Shown here one piece after another: positions 1 to 8,392 of a stretch of DNA of 64,000 nt (position 1 is its first letter; each line of letters starts with the position of its first letter). The stretch is from Gemella haemolysans (GTDB taxonomy: Bacteria > Bacillota > Bacilli > Staphylococcales > Gemellaceae): contig NZ_CP050965.1 in the NCBI RefSeq assembly GCF_012273215.1, forward strand, positions 434,001 to 498,000, given 5' to 3'. Under the pieces are notes generated by a model. The model was not told where the DNA came from. It saw nothing but the letters and a program-made list of their open reading frames with translations, and made no database searches. The translations under genes were made by a program, and so were the position numbers.

Positions 1-311
1 ACAGCATCCAAAGGGTTAGACCTCTACCTGAGATTCATGATGGTTTTAGTTTCCCAAGTGGACATTCTACATTTGTAGCATTATTTTTCTTAGCATTATT
101 GTTTGTAATAAATAAAAAAGAAATTTTAAAAGTAATTGCTACTTTTGCAATAATTGCAATACCAATTTCAAGAATGGTTTTAGGTGCACACTTTTTAAGT
201 GACGTTATTGCAGGATTATTACTTGGAAGCTTAGTAGTAGACTTTATGAAAGTCTATTATGTAAAAATTTATGATTTAATAATGAGGGTTTTAGGAAAAA
301 CAAATGAATAG
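1..311 (+). CDS. PAP2-family lipid phosphatase, C-terminal part
   Basis: The gene is cut by the window edge; the reading frame is open from base 3 to the stop at 309-311. It encodes the end of a type 2 phosphatidic acid phosphatase, an integral membrane enzyme that removes phosphate from lipid phosphates such as undecaprenyl pyrophosphate or phosphatidylglycerophosphate. The visible motifs are the conserved PSGHST block and, after a membrane segment, SRxxxGAHFLSDV, which carries the catalytic arginine, histidine and aspartate of the family. The substrate cannot be decided from this fragment. Its last codons lie in the first copy of a 41-bp tandem duplication, which separates it from the next gene. 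Confidence 0.9.
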   Translation, partial: SIQRVRPLPEIHDGFSFPSGHSTFVALFFLALLFVINKKEILKVIATFAIIAIPISRMVLGAHFLSDVIAGLLLGSLVVDFMKVYYVKIYDLIMRVLGKTNE

Positions 312-361
312 ATTAAAAAATAATGAGGGTTTTAGGAAAAACAAATGAATAGATTAAAAAA
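280..361. repeat. Perfect 41-bp tandem duplication at a gene junction
   Basis: Positions 280-320 and 321-361 are identical. The unit contains the last codons and stop of the PAP2 gene together with the ribosome binding site and start codon of the next gene. In copy 1 the stop is used and in copy 2 the start is used. Without the duplication the two genes would overlap by 8 bases (ATGAATAG). The event therefore uncoupled a translationally overlapping pair without changing either protein. Confidence 0.93.
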
Positions 362-590
362 TAAAGAGGGTATAGTTGCAATCATTATTGCAATAATTCA
401 CTTTGCTCTATGGTATTATTTCGCATATGTCAGATTTGATGTGAATAATGTGAAATCCTATAAGTATATTTTAGGATTACCAGAATGGTTTTTTTACAGT
501 TCGATAGTAGTAAGTATTTTAATAATAATATTAGTTATTATTTGTACAAATCTTTTGCTTAATGATGAAATAAAAGAGGAGGAAAAATAA
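345..590 (+). CDS. YhdT-like small membrane protein (DUF997)
   Basis: An 81-residue protein with two predicted membrane helices (about residues 9-29 and 50-70) and a charged C-terminus. Small proteins of this DUF997/YhdT type are encoded directly before panF in many bacteria. Here the stop codon shares one base with the panF start, so translational coupling is likely. The likely role is as a partner or accessory of the pantothenate symporter; this rests on gene position and topology, not on a catalytic motif. An AGGAAAA sequence precedes the ATG within the second copy of the 41-bp duplication. Confidence 0.75.
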   Translation: MNRLKNKEGIVAIIIAIIHFALWYYFAYVRFDVNNVKSYKYILGLPEWFFYSSIVVSILIIILVIICTNLLLNDEIKEEEK

Positions 591-2044
591 TGACGAATAC
601 ATTAGATTACAAAATACTAATTCTATTTGCAACAATATTTTTAGCGATAATTTTATTACCGTTAATGATGAACCGTATGAGTAAAGCGGAACACCATGGT
701 GGTTTTTTCGAAAAGTACTATTTAGCAGATAGAAAAGTAAGTGGAATAGTACTTGCGATAACATTAATGTCAACTTATGGATCAGCTTCAACGTTTTTAG
801 GTGGTCCTGGAGTAGCGTATAAACTTGGTTATGGTTGGGTTCTTCTAGCTGTAATCCAAGTTGTAACTGGCTATTTTGTACTATTAGTCTTGGCAAAAAA
901 ATTTAAAAATGCTGCACAAAAAATTAATGCGATAACTATAAGTGATTATTTAAGAAATAGATATAATTCAAAATTAGTTGCATTTATTTCTACTTTGGCT
1001 ATGATAGTATTTCTAATTGCTGCGATGAGTGCCCAATGGGTTGGAGGAGCAAAATTATTGTCAGCATTTATGGGTATTGAATATAAGACTGGTATAGTTC
1101 TTATTTCAGTAATTATTATATTTTGTGTAGTATTCGGTGGATTGAAGAATATTTTAATTACCGATATGATTCAAGGTTTAATAATGATATTTTCTACAAT
1201 AATTTTACTGTTTGCAGTAATTAATTATGGTGGAGGAATTGATCAGATTACAGCGAACCTGGTTAATATTAATGAAAAGATATTAACTCCTTTTGGAGCT
1301 AATGGAAGTTTAACACCTAGTTATGTTAGTTCGTTTTGGGTATTAGTTGGAGTTGGGGTTATAGGTATCCCGCAGATTGCTATCAACTCAATGTTATATA
1401 AGAATAAAAGAAGTTTAAAACAATCTATTATCGTCGGATCAATAGTAATATTTATCGTAATGTTCGGAGTACATTTAATTGGAGTTATGGCTAGAGGAGT
1501 TTTCCCAGACATAAAAGACTACGATTCAGTAATTCCTATAATTACATTAAAAGTACTTCCATGGTATTTAGCCGCGTTGGTACTTGCAGCTCCTATGGCA
1601 GCTATTATAACAACTGTGAATGCTCAATTCTTATTAATATCATCGGCTTTGATAAAGGACTTATTATTTAATAACAAGTTTATAAAAGAAAAAATTACAA
1701 GTAAAAAAGTTCCTATATTTGTTTATGGGGTAAATATTTTAGTAATTTTACTTATAATGTTATTAAGTATGAGACCACCTAGTTTAATAGTTAATGTAAA
1801 TCTATTTGCTTTTGGTGGATTAGAAGCAACATTCTTATGGCCTATATTATTAGGTTTATATTGGAAAAAAGCTGAGAAATATGGAGCATTAAGTTCGATA
1901 GTAGTAGGTTTACTTAGTTATATACTAATAAAAACAGTTTATGTAATTAAATTTATTGAACCTGTTGTGATATCATTATTAATCTCACTTGTGGTATTTA
2001 TGATGGTTTCATTAATAGCTAGTAAAAAACAATTGAAAAAATAG
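590..2044 (+). CDS. panF: Sodium/pantothenate symporter
   Basis: A 484-residue protein of the sodium:solute symporter family (SSS) with about 12-13 membrane helices. It would import pantothenate, the precursor of coenzyme A, with sodium. The N-terminal region has the family pattern YYLADRKVSG followed by a helix containing STYGSASTFLGGPG. The upstream DUF997 gene supports the PanF assignment over proline or other SSS substrates. It overlaps the upstream stop by one base. Length is normal for PanF. The exact substrate is inferred from similarity and context. Confidence 0.85.
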   Translation: MTNTLDYKILILFATIFLAIILLPLMMNRMSKAEHHGGFFEKYYLADRKVSGIVLAITLMSTYGSASTFLGGPGVAYKLGYGWVLLAVIQVVTGYFVLLVLAKKFKNAAQKINAITISDYLRNRYNSKLVAFISTLAMIVFLIAAMSAQWVGGAKLLSAFMGIEYKTGIVLISVIIIFCVVFGGLKNILITDMIQGLIMIFSTIILLFAVINYGGGIDQITANLVNINEKILTPFGANGSLTPSYVSSFWVLVGVGVIGIPQIAINSMLYKNKRSLKQSIIVGSIVIFIVMFGVHLIGVMARGVFPDIKDYDSVIPIITLKVLPWYLAALVLAAPMAAIITTVNAQFLLISSALIKDLLFNNKFIKEKITSKKVPIFVYGVNILVILLIMLLSMRPPSLIVNVNLFAFGGLEATFLWPILLGLYWKKAEKYGALSSIVVGLLSYILIKTVYVIKFIEPVVISLLISLVVFMMVSLIASKKQLKK

Positions 2045-2089
2045 TTATATTGTAATAAAATAAAAATAATAGAGTAAGGAGGTAGGACA

Positions 2090-2266
2090 ATGTCAAAAAA
2101 AGTTATTGTAAAACATACAGATGCTGAGAAATTTACTGTAAGTAATATGCTTACTGTAGGAAAAGAATATGAAGTAGTAAATGAAACAGAAGAATATGTA
2201 TTTGTGGTAGATAATAGCGGTAAAGTTGGTGGTTATTACCACGATTATTTCGAAGAAGTAAAATAA
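2090..2266 (+). CDS. Small conserved protein (DUF6501-like)
   Basis: A 58-codon gene with a strong ribosome binding site (AAGGAGGT, 2077-2084) before the ATG at 2090. The product starts MSKKVIVKHTDAEKF and ends GGYYHDYFEEVK. It resembles a small uncharacterised Firmicute family (DUF6501 from memory) that shares the pattern HTDAxKYxV...VGKxYEVxNETEExxFVxDNSGKVGGYY. It has no membrane segment and no recognised catalytic motif. It sits 45 bases after panF and 16 bases before the LysM gene, so it is probably co-transcribed with them. Function unknown. Confidence 0.8.
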   Translation: MSKKVIVKHTDAEKFTVSNMLTVGKEYEVVNETEEYVFVVDNSGKVGGYYHDYFEEVK

Positions 2267-2282
2267 TATAAGGGGTAATATT

Positions 2283-2771
2283 ATGAAAAATAATACTATA
2301 AAGAATACAGTTCTAGTTGTTTTATTTATAATATTAGCACCACTTATTCTTGTAGGGGTAACAACCGTAGGAAATTCACTTGGAGGAAAATCTAAAGATA
2401 AGGTAGTTCAAACTACAGAACAACAAACAGCTAAAGTTCCAGAAGAAACTAAAGCTGAAAGTAATAATAATATACCTAAGGCTAGTAATTCTAAAGTAAC
2501 AGAAGGAACTACTTCTAAAAAAGAGTCAACAAATAATAATAACAATAATGATACTAATACTGAAAAGAGTGAATCTTCAGGTGTAGTAAGTACAACTCCT
2601 GTAGCAGGTCAAGATTATGTGATTAAATCAGGTGATTCATTATTTGTTATCGCCTCTAAAGCATATGGAGAAGCGAATGCTCAAAATGGTGTAGAAAAAA
2701 TAAAAGAAGCTAATAATATTAGTAATAATAATATTGCAGCTGGACAAAAAATTCAAATACCGAAAATATAA
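2283..2771 (+). CDS. Membrane-anchored LysM-domain protein
   Basis: A 162-residue protein with a short basic N-terminus, one hydrophobic segment (about residues 9-29) acting as an uncleaved anchor or signal, a low-complexity Asn/Thr/Ser/Lys/Glu linker (about 35-105) and a C-terminal LysM domain (about 111-162; starts DYVIKSGDSLFVIASKAYG, ends GQKIQIPKI). LysM domains bind peptidoglycan. With no catalytic domain it is probably a wall-binding or scaffolding protein on the outer face of the membrane. The stop codon lies inside the 8-bp target duplication of IS copy 1, so the gene is intact but its natural terminator now lies beyond the IS. Confidence 0.85.
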   Translation: MKNNTIKNTVLVVLFIILAPLILVGVTTVGNSLGGKSKDKVVQTTEQQTAKVPEETKAESNNNIPKASNSKVTEGTTSKKESTNNNNNNDTNTEKSESSGVVSTTPVAGQDYVIKSGDSLFVIASKAYGEANAQNGVEKIKEANNISNNNIAAGQKIQIPKI

Positions 2772-2821
2772 AAAAGGCTCTTTGTCAAATTCGGGGCATG
2801 GAGAAAAATAGGAAATGAAAT

Positions 2822-4162
2822 CTAGGCAGCATTTTGCTGCTTAGATTTTTTCTTGTTTTCTTTAAGTTTGACATTATTTTTATACTCAGAAACAAATAAT
2901 CTAGACATAATTAAAATGCGTAATCTGAAATTACTAAAGCTAGAATATCCATAAGATACTCTCTTTAGTAGTTTTATTTTATTATTAAATCCTTCTAATG
3001 GACCATTAGAATACTTATATTTAACAGCATTAAGCATATACTCTTTGTGCTTTTTCATAGTATTTATAGCTTTAGATACACCTTTAGATAATCCTCTAGT
3101 ATCCATATCTATATACTTCTCTAATTCTACAGAATCTTTAGCCTTAATAGCTTCTCTTATCTCATGCACTCTCTCATAGCTAGGTGTAAATTCATCATCT
3201 ATAGCTAATATATAATCTAATACTTCTTTTCTAGTTACATAGCGTTTAAAGCTTCTAGAATAGAATGTTTTTGTTGAATTTACTTTATCTCTATCTTCTA
3301 ATATTACTTTCCAGAAGTTCTTTAAAATAGTGTAAGTAGAACTTTTTTTATTCTTATATTGGTTCATTAGTTTTATTCTAGCTTTATTTAATTCTCTATT
3401 AATATTTTGTACCATATGGAATCTATCTATAATTATTTTAGCGTTAGGAAACATCTCTCTAATCATATTCATATAAGGAGGGTAAATATCTATACAGATT
3501 GTTTTTACTTTCTTTCTTACTTTCCTTGGATATCTCATAAAGTACTGTTTTAATATATGTTGAGTTCTTCCATCTACAATATCTATAAAATCATGTGTTT
3601 TAGCATCTAAGAATACGAAGCTCATTCCATTTTTACTGTCTTTAGTTGACTTTATCTCATCAAAACATAGGTGTTCTGGTAGGTTTGAATGAGTCTTAAT
3701 TTCTACGGCTTCTCTACATGATTTCATTACTCTTACTACTGTAGATACTGATACATTACTTAATTCAGCTATATCTTTAAATGATATTGTCTTAGAAAGA
3801 TTCTTCATAATGTGAAATATAAGATTTTTAGATATACTGCAGTGTTTTTGTACAAATAATGTTTCAGCACAAAACTTAGAATTACATTCTTTACATTTAA
3901 AGCGTTGTTTCTTTAATCGTAGATATGTAGGGCATTCTGATATCTTTAATAAAGCTACTTTTAATGGATCTGTGAATCCATTTTTAACTATATTATTTCC
4001 TTCTTTTATACAACCACAGTTTGTACAACACTTTGGATTGTATGATAAAGTCCCATGAAATACGAATGTATCTTGACCGTCTACATTAATTAAATCAAGT
4101 TTATCATCCATAGTTATATTTTGGTCTTTTATTAATAGTAAATTTGTGATAAAATTAGACAT
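2822..4162 (-). CDS. ISL3-family transposase
   Basis: A 446-residue transposase, identical in protein sequence to the one at 37144-38484. It has an N-terminal zinc-finger-like region with two cysteine clusters (CCTNCGC near residue 45 and CKECNSKFC near 95), a helix-turn-helix stretch (KDIAELSNVSVSTVVRVM, about 130-147) and a DDE catalytic domain with CIDIYPPYMN and IIDRFHMVQN blocks. The GPLEGFNNKIKLLKR block near residue 385 is typical of ISL3 enzymes and probably includes the catalytic glutamate. A TAAGAAAGGATATTTGTC segment supplies the ribosome binding site. The reading frame is complete, so the element may be active. Confidence 0.95.
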   Translation of the reverse strand: MSNFITNLLLIKDQNITMDDKLDLINVDGQDTFVFHGTLSYNPKCCTNCGCIKEGNNIVKNGFTDPLKVALLKISECPTYLRLKKQRFKCKECNSKFCAETLFVQKHCSISKNLIFHIMKNLSKTISFKDIAELSNVSVSTVVRVMKSCREAVEIKTHSNLPEHLCFDEIKSTKDSKNGMSFVFLDAKTHDFIDIVDGRTQHILKQYFMRYPRKVRKKVKTICIDIYPPYMNMIREMFPNAKIIIDRFHMVQNINRELNKARIKLMNQYKNKKSSTYTILKNFWKVILEDRDKVNSTKTFYSRSFKRYVTRKEVLDYILAIDDEFTPSYERVHEIREAIKAKDSVELEKYIDMDTRGLSKGVSKAINTMKKHKEYMLNAVKYKYSNGPLEGFNNKIKLLKRVSYGYSSFSNFRLRILIMSRLFVSEYKNNVKLKENKKKSKQQNAA

Positions 4163-4241
4163 GACAAATATCCTTTCTTAGTTAATTATTTTTCTACACT
4201 TTAATTATATTGGGTATTTGTCTTTTTGTATATAAAAATTG

Positions 4242-4277
4242 AAATCCGGGGCTGGAATTTTTCCATGCCCCGGATTT
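4242..4277. terminator. Hairpin inside the left end of IS copy 1
   Basis: The terminal repeat sequence AAATCCGGGG is repeated in inverse just inside the IS, giving a roughly 14-bp stem with one bulge and a short A-rich loop. A hairpin placed upstream of the transposase start is expected to weaken transcription that enters from flanking genes. The second IS copy has the same hairpin at 37029-37064. Confidence 0.6.
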
Positions 4278-4296
4278 AGTATACAACCATAAAAAA

Positions 4297-4333
4297 GAAA
4301 TCATCTCAAAACTTAATGAGATGATTTCTTTTT
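4297..4333. terminator. Bidirectional terminator between LysM and MFS genes
   Basis: An 11-bp perfect stem (4297-4307 with 4318-4328) and a 10-base loop, with an A tract to the left and a T tract to the right, so it can work on both strands. It would originally have ended the LysM gene from the left and the MFS gene from the right. IS copy 1 inserted at the A tract on the left shoulder, leaving the stem intact. Confidence 0.85.
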
Positions 4334-4334
4334 G

Positions 4335-5546
4335 TTAAATTGCTTTGCGTTTTGAAAAAATAGAATATATCACACTAATCACTAATCCAACAAGAACTAG
4401 AGATATTGCTACATAAAATGCATCTGTAAAGTCACCGTTGTGCTTTTCTGCAATACCAGCAGCGTACTTAGGAGCAAAAAATGCAGCAGTAGAGAATCCT
4501 ATAAATACAATTCCATAGTTTACTCCTTGGTTAATAGGACCGAATGTTTTCATTACTAATGGTGCGAAGACTCCCATAGTTCCTCCAAAACATAAACCAA
4601 GGAGAACAAGTCCAACTGTAAGACCAAGAGTAGTTCTTATATTAACTAGAATTAATAAAGATATAGCAATTACTGAGTAGATAGCAATAAGAGTTTTTTC
4701 ATGACCGATTTTATCCGAAACTATTCCCCAGACGATACGTCCTAAACAGTTTGATAAAGCATAAATACTAACAAATGTAGCTGCAACGGAAGCAGTTAGT
4801 CCAAACATAGTTTGGCTAATAACTGATGCATTTGATGCTACCATAAGACCAGAGAATGCACCGATAGCAAACATTGAGATTATGAAGTAAAATGATAAAC
4901 TCATTAGCATCTGTTTCCAGTTTTTGTTAGCAGCTTCTTGCTTAATTTCAGCCACAGGTTGAACCCAACCTTCAGGTTGATAATTTGCAGGAGCAACTTT
5001 TATGAAGAATAGAGCTATAATAATGATTACTAAGTAAACACTACCTAGGTAGATGAATGCATTGTGTACTCCATAATTAGCTATAAGACTATGTGCGATT
5101 GGAGCGGCAATTACACTAGCACCACCCATAGCACCAGTTATTAGACCAGCAGCTAATCCTCTTTTATCAGGAAAGAATCTAAGTGCATTACTTATAATTC
5201 CAGAGTATGCAAATGCTTGTCCGACACCTGATAATACACCATAGCTAAAATATAACATTCCTTTTGTAGTAGCAAATCCAGTAAGAATAAATCCGACAGC
5301 AAATAGTATTCCTCCTAAAATTATAGAAATATTCGCTTTTCCTTTATCTGTAATAAATCCTCCAAGAATAGTAGGAATAGGGGCGATAGCAGCATTTATA
5401 GTAAATGCTAGAATAACATCTGGCATACTCCATCCTTTTGAAACACTTAGAGGTTTTGCAAAAACACTAAAAGAATATAGTGATCCAGCACACAACAAAA
5501 TTGCCATTGAGGCGAATAAAACAGTCCATCTTGTATTTTTTTTCAT
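4335..5546 (-). CDS. MFS transporter, OFA (oxalate/formate antiporter-like) family
   Basis: A 403-residue protein with 12 predicted membrane helices and the conserved first-half features of OFA-family transporters (SLYSFSVFAKPLS in helix 1; GVLSGVGQAFAYSG in helix 4; GLAAGLITGAMGGAS in helix 5). These carriers exchange small carboxylates or related acids; the substrate cannot be read from sequence. It lies downstream of the T-box-controlled met operon on the same strand, but a strong hairpin at 5594-5633 separates them, so it probably has its own promoter. A role linked to the adjacent aminotransferase (keto-acid or amino-acid exchange) is possible but unproven. Confidence 0.82.
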   Translation of the reverse strand: MKKNTRWTVLFASMAILLCAGSLYSFSVFAKPLSVSKGWSMPDVILAFTINAAIAPIPTILGGFITDKGKANISIILGGILFAVGFILTGFATTKGMLYFSYGVLSGVGQAFAYSGIISNALRFFPDKRGLAAGLITGAMGGASVIAAPIAHSLIANYGVHNAFIYLGSVYLVIIIIALFFIKVAPANYQPEGWVQPVAEIKQEAANKNWKQMLMSLSFYFIISMFAIGAFSGLMVASNASVISQTMFGLTASVAATFVSIYALSNCLGRIVWGIVSDKIGHEKTLIAIYSVIAISLLILVNIRTTLGLTVGLVLLGLCFGGTMGVFAPLVMKTFGPINQGVNYGIVFIGFSTAAFFAPKYAAGIAEKHNGDFTDAFYVAISLVLVGLVISVIYSIFSKRKAI

Positions 5547-5593
5547 TTAATCATCCTTTCAAAAAAATATTTATGTAAACTAATATGTTAACA

Positions 5594-5633
5594 TTAAAAA
5601 TTCGGCTAATCAATAGATTAGTCGAATTTTTAA
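5594..5633. terminator. Strong hairpin terminator after the aminotransferase gene
   Basis: A 17-bp stem (5594-5610 with 5617-5633, one G-T pair) with a 6-base loop. A/T tracts form the base of the stem on both sides. It lies between the aminotransferase and MFS genes, both on the minus strand, and marks the likely end of the metNIQ-aminotransferase transcript. Confidence 0.82.
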
Positions 5634-5660
5634 TGAGATTTAATAAAGATATCAATATTT

Positions 5661-6842
5661 CTAATTATTCTTGAAATCATTATTTAGTATTTCTAATTTT
5701 TTTATTAATATGTTAATTTGTTCATCTGAAAGACTCAGACTTAATCTAATATAGTTTTCACCACCTTGACCAAAAACATGGCCAGGCATAGTAACAATTC
5801 TATATTTTTTTAGTAATAATTCAAAGAAACTTTGGCTGTCATATCCGTTTTTAACTTTTAACCAGATAAAAATTCCACCTTCTGGTTTAAAATATGAATA
5901 TCCCAATTCATCAAGTTTAGAAGTTATTTTATCTATTCTTTTTGAATAAGTTTCTTTTATATGACTAGTTAAGTTTTTATAATTTTTTAATGCAGTTATT
6001 ACTGTATCCTGAATTGCTCCATAGATATTAGCGTGGAAAATTGTATTATATTCTTTTAGTCCACGAATAATTTCTTTGTTCCCAACAGCAAAACCAATTC
6101 TTAGACCTGAAATTGAGAAGTTTTTGGAAAACGAGAAAAATTCAATTCCTACTTCTTTAGCTCCTTCAGTTTGCATAAATGCTGGAGAGTATCCTTCTTT
6201 ATAATAGAAATCAGAATATGCATGATCTTGAAGAACTACGATATTATTTTCTTTTGCCCACTTGACTGTTTGTTCATAAAACTCTTTCGTAGCTACTGCA
6301 CCAATAGGATTAGAAGGATAGTTTAAAAATATAAGTTTAGCATCTCTAAGCACTTCTTCAGGAATATCAGAATAGTCTAGTAAATAATTATTTTCTTGTT
6401 TCAATTCTATCTCTTCATATTTAGCTTGGGCTAATGCAATTCCTTGAATGTAGTCAGGATAACTTGGTACTGGTAATAACACCGTATCATTTGGATTTAG
6501 TAGTACTGAAGGAATACTTGATAATCCAGATTTAGTACCAAATACTAAAGCAATTTCACTTTTAGGATTTGCGTCAATATTATAGTTTTCTTTCAACCAC
6601 TGAGATATTTCATTTAATAATGTTACTTTTCCATCAAATGCTCCATATCTCATATTTTCAGGTTTTCTTATAGCTGTTTCCAATTCTTTAAGTAAAAGTT
6701 CAGGGGTATCAGAGTCTGGAACTCCGATACCCGCATTTAATAATGGATTACCATTTGAACTTTCCTCAGAGATTAATTTGAAAATAGGGTAGAATACATT
6801 TTCAGGAATATTTTTAATTGTATTTGATAATTCAATTTTCAT
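5661..6842 (-). CDS. PLP-dependent class I/II aminotransferase
   Basis: A 393-residue fold-type I aminotransferase. Visible family residues are the PSYPDY segment (about 126-131), the asparagine of YPSNPIG (about 175-181), the aspartate and tyrosine of QDHAYSD (about 205-211), the PLP-binding lysine K240 in FSFSKNFS, the arginine of SGLRIG, and the C-terminal substrate-carboxylate arginine in YIRLSLS. It is the last gene of the metNIQ operon, 21 bases downstream of metQ, and so probably falls under the methionine T-box. That suggests a methionine- or aspartate-family amino acid substrate, for example a transaminase in methionine salvage or cysteine/methionine metabolism. The exact substrate is not readable here. 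Confidence 0.85.
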   Translation of the reverse strand: MKIELSNTIKNIPENVFYPIFKLISEESSNGNPLLNAGIGVPDSDTPELLLKELETAIRKPENMRYGAFDGKVTLLNEISQWLKENYNIDANPKSEIALVFGTKSGLSSIPSVLLNPNDTVLLPVPSYPDYIQGIALAQAKYEEIELKQENNYLLDYSDIPEEVLRDAKLIFLNYPSNPIGAVATKEFYEQTVKWAKENNIVVLQDHAYSDFYYKEGYSPAFMQTEGAKEVGIEFFSFSKNFSISGLRIGFAVGNKEIIRGLKEYNTIFHANIYGAIQDTVITALKNYKNLTSHIKETYSKRIDKITSKLDELGYSYFKPEGGIFIWLKVKNGYDSQSFFELLLKKYRIVTMPGHVFGQGGENYIRLSLSLSDEQINILIKKLEILNNDFKNN

Positions 6843-6863
6843 AATTAATCACGTCCTTGTTAA

Positions 6864-7691
6864 TTATTTTCCAGGTTTGTCAAATCCTTTGAAATCTTTA
6901 TTGATGATTTCATCAAATTCTTTAGATTGAACGATTTCTACTAAATCTTTAGCGAATTGTTTGTCTTTGTTTGCAGTAGTTACAACAACGTTGTTACGGT
7001 TGTTTTCGTTCATTTTTTCTAAGATTAATGCTTTTGTTAAATCAAATTTAGCAGCAAGTGCGAAGTTTCCTGGTACTGCAGCAAGTGTAGTACTACTTAA
7101 TGATCTAGCAAGTTGACCGGCTTCTAATTCTGTAAATTTAAGTTTTTTAGGATTTTCTACTACATCGTTTTTAGTGATTTTTAGTACGTCAGTATTAGGT
7201 TTGATTTTGATTAAATCAGCAGCAGCTAATAATGCATAAGCACGAGCAGCGTTTGAAGGGTCATTTGGAAGAGTTACTTCAGCACCTTCTGGTAAATCTT
7301 TAAGATCTTTAACTTTATCAGAATATAATCCCATTGGTGCAGTTGGAACAGGAGCAAGTGCTGTTAAGTCCATTCCATTTTGTTCAGCAAATTTTTTCAT
7401 GTAAATTTTGTGTTGGAATAAGTTTGCGTCTAATTCACCACTGTTTAAAGCTTTGTTAGGTTGGATGTAATCTGAGAATTCTGTTACTTTAACTGTATAT
7501 CCTTTTTTCTCAAGAAGAGGTTTAAGTGCTTTGTTTACCATATCAGCATAAGGACCAGATGTTGCACCTATTTTTATTTCTTTTTTCTCTCCACCACCAT
7601 TATTGCTTGAGCTTGTAGCTCCACAAGCAGCTAGAGTAATAGCTAAAAACGCTGTAAAAACAACTGTTAATAATTTTTTTAGTTTGTTCAT
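6864..7691 (-). CDS. metQ: Methionine ABC transporter substrate-binding lipoprotein
   Basis: A 275-residue NlpA/MetQ-family lipoprotein. The signal peptide ends in a lipobox LAAC, giving lipidation at C23, followed by a Ser/Asn/Gly linker. The mature part has the MetQ pattern EIKIGATSGPYADM at its start and NLFQHKIYMKKF in the first lobe. It binds methionine (sometimes D-Met or Gly-Met) outside the membrane and delivers it to MetI. It lies between metI and the aminotransferase in the same operon. Confidence 0.92.
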   Translation of the reverse strand: MNKLKKLLTVVFTAFLAITLAACGATSSSNNGGGEKKEIKIGATSGPYADMVNKALKPLLEKKGYTVKVTEFSDYIQPNKALNSGELDANLFQHKIYMKKFAEQNGMDLTALAPVPTAPMGLYSDKVKDLKDLPEGAEVTLPNDPSNAARAYALLAAADLIKIKPNTDVLKITKNDVVENPKKLKFTELEAGQLARSLSSTTLAAVPGNFALAAKFDLTKALILEKMNENNRNNVVVTTANKDKQFAKDLVEIVQSKEFDEIINKDFKGFDKPGK

Positions 7692-7711
7692 AAATATAAA
7701 TCTCCTTTAAA

Positions 7712-8392
7712 TTAATTTTTTTTTAATTTTTTTGAAATTGAATTTCCTATATATTGTGTAATTTGGACTAAGATAATTAATAGAATTACTGTAATCCACA
7801 TTGTGAAATTATCAAAACGATAATAACCATATCTAATCGCAAGGTCTCCAATTCCACCACCACCAACAACACCAGCCATTGCTGAAAAAGCAATTAGGTT
7901 GATTAAAGTTAGAGTAATAGATTGGATAATTCCAAACATAGCTTCAGGTATTAAAACTTCTTTAACTATTAATTTTAGAGAAGCTCCAGAAGCAACTGCT
8001 GACTCAATAACACCATAGTCTATTTCATTTAGTGAAGTATCAACTAATCTCGTAAATAGAGGTATAGCTGCAACTGTTAGTGGAACTATTGCTCCAGTAG
8101 GTCCAGTTGATTTTCCTAATAAAAATAGAGTAAATGGTATCAAGAATACCAAAAGAATAATAAATGGAATAGAACGAATTGTGTTAACTAGAAAATCGAC
8201 CGTTTTATAAATAATAACATTTTTGAACAGAAGTCTATTACTAGTTAAGAATAAAACTACTCCTAAAAATAATCCGACAATTACTGTAATTATTATTGAA
8301 ACACTTATCATGTATAATGAATCGGCAAATGATTTAATTAATTCTGGTTGAAGATTTTTCCATTGTTCTATTAAACTTAGATTATTTTCCAT
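7712..8392 (-). CDS. metI: Methionine ABC transporter permease
   Basis: A membrane permease of the MetI family with about five to six helices and an ABC-permease EAA loop (ESAVASGASLKLIVKEVLIPEA). Two in-frame ATG codons occur at 8398 and 8392. The ribosome binding site GGAGGTGA ends almost against the first, so the second ATG (226 residues) has much better spacing and is chosen here. The gene overlaps the end of metN, indicating coupled translation. It forms the membrane channel of the MetNIQ methionine importer. Confidence 0.9.
   Translation of the reverse strand: MENNLSLIEQWKNLQPELIKSFADSLYMISVSIIITVIVGLFLGVVLFLTSNRLLFKNVIIYKTVDFLVNTIRSIPFIILLVFLIPFTLFLLGKSTGPTGAIVPLTVAAIPLFTRLVDTSLNEIDYGVIESAVASGASLKLIVKEVLIPEAMFGIIQSITLTLINLIAFSAMAGVVGGGGIGDLAIRYGYYRFDNFTMWITVILLIILVQITQYIGNSISKKLKKN

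Larger units (their letters stand above)
2776..4288 (-). mobile_element. ISL3-family insertion sequence, copy 1
   Basis: A 1513-bp element bounded by imperfect terminal inverted repeats: GGCTCTTTGTCAAATTCGGG on the left, and the complement of GGTTGTATACTAAATCCGGG on the right. It is flanked by an 8-bp target duplication ATAAAAAA (2768-2775 and 4289-4296). It carries one transposase gene on the minus strand. The same element occurs at 37018-38530 in the opposite orientation. ISL3 elements typically make 8-bp duplications, which fits. The intact ends, the duplication and the matching second copy indicate recent insertion. Confidence 0.96.

Noticed and set aside
531-896. 121-codon minus-strand frame opposite panF
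   Set aside because: It lies antisense to a clear SSS transporter gene, has no family resemblance and no promoter or ribosome binding site.
2776-4288. IS copy 1 disrupting the LysM gene
   Set aside because: The LysM stop codon is complete within the left target duplication, so the reading frame is intact; only the distance to its terminator changed.
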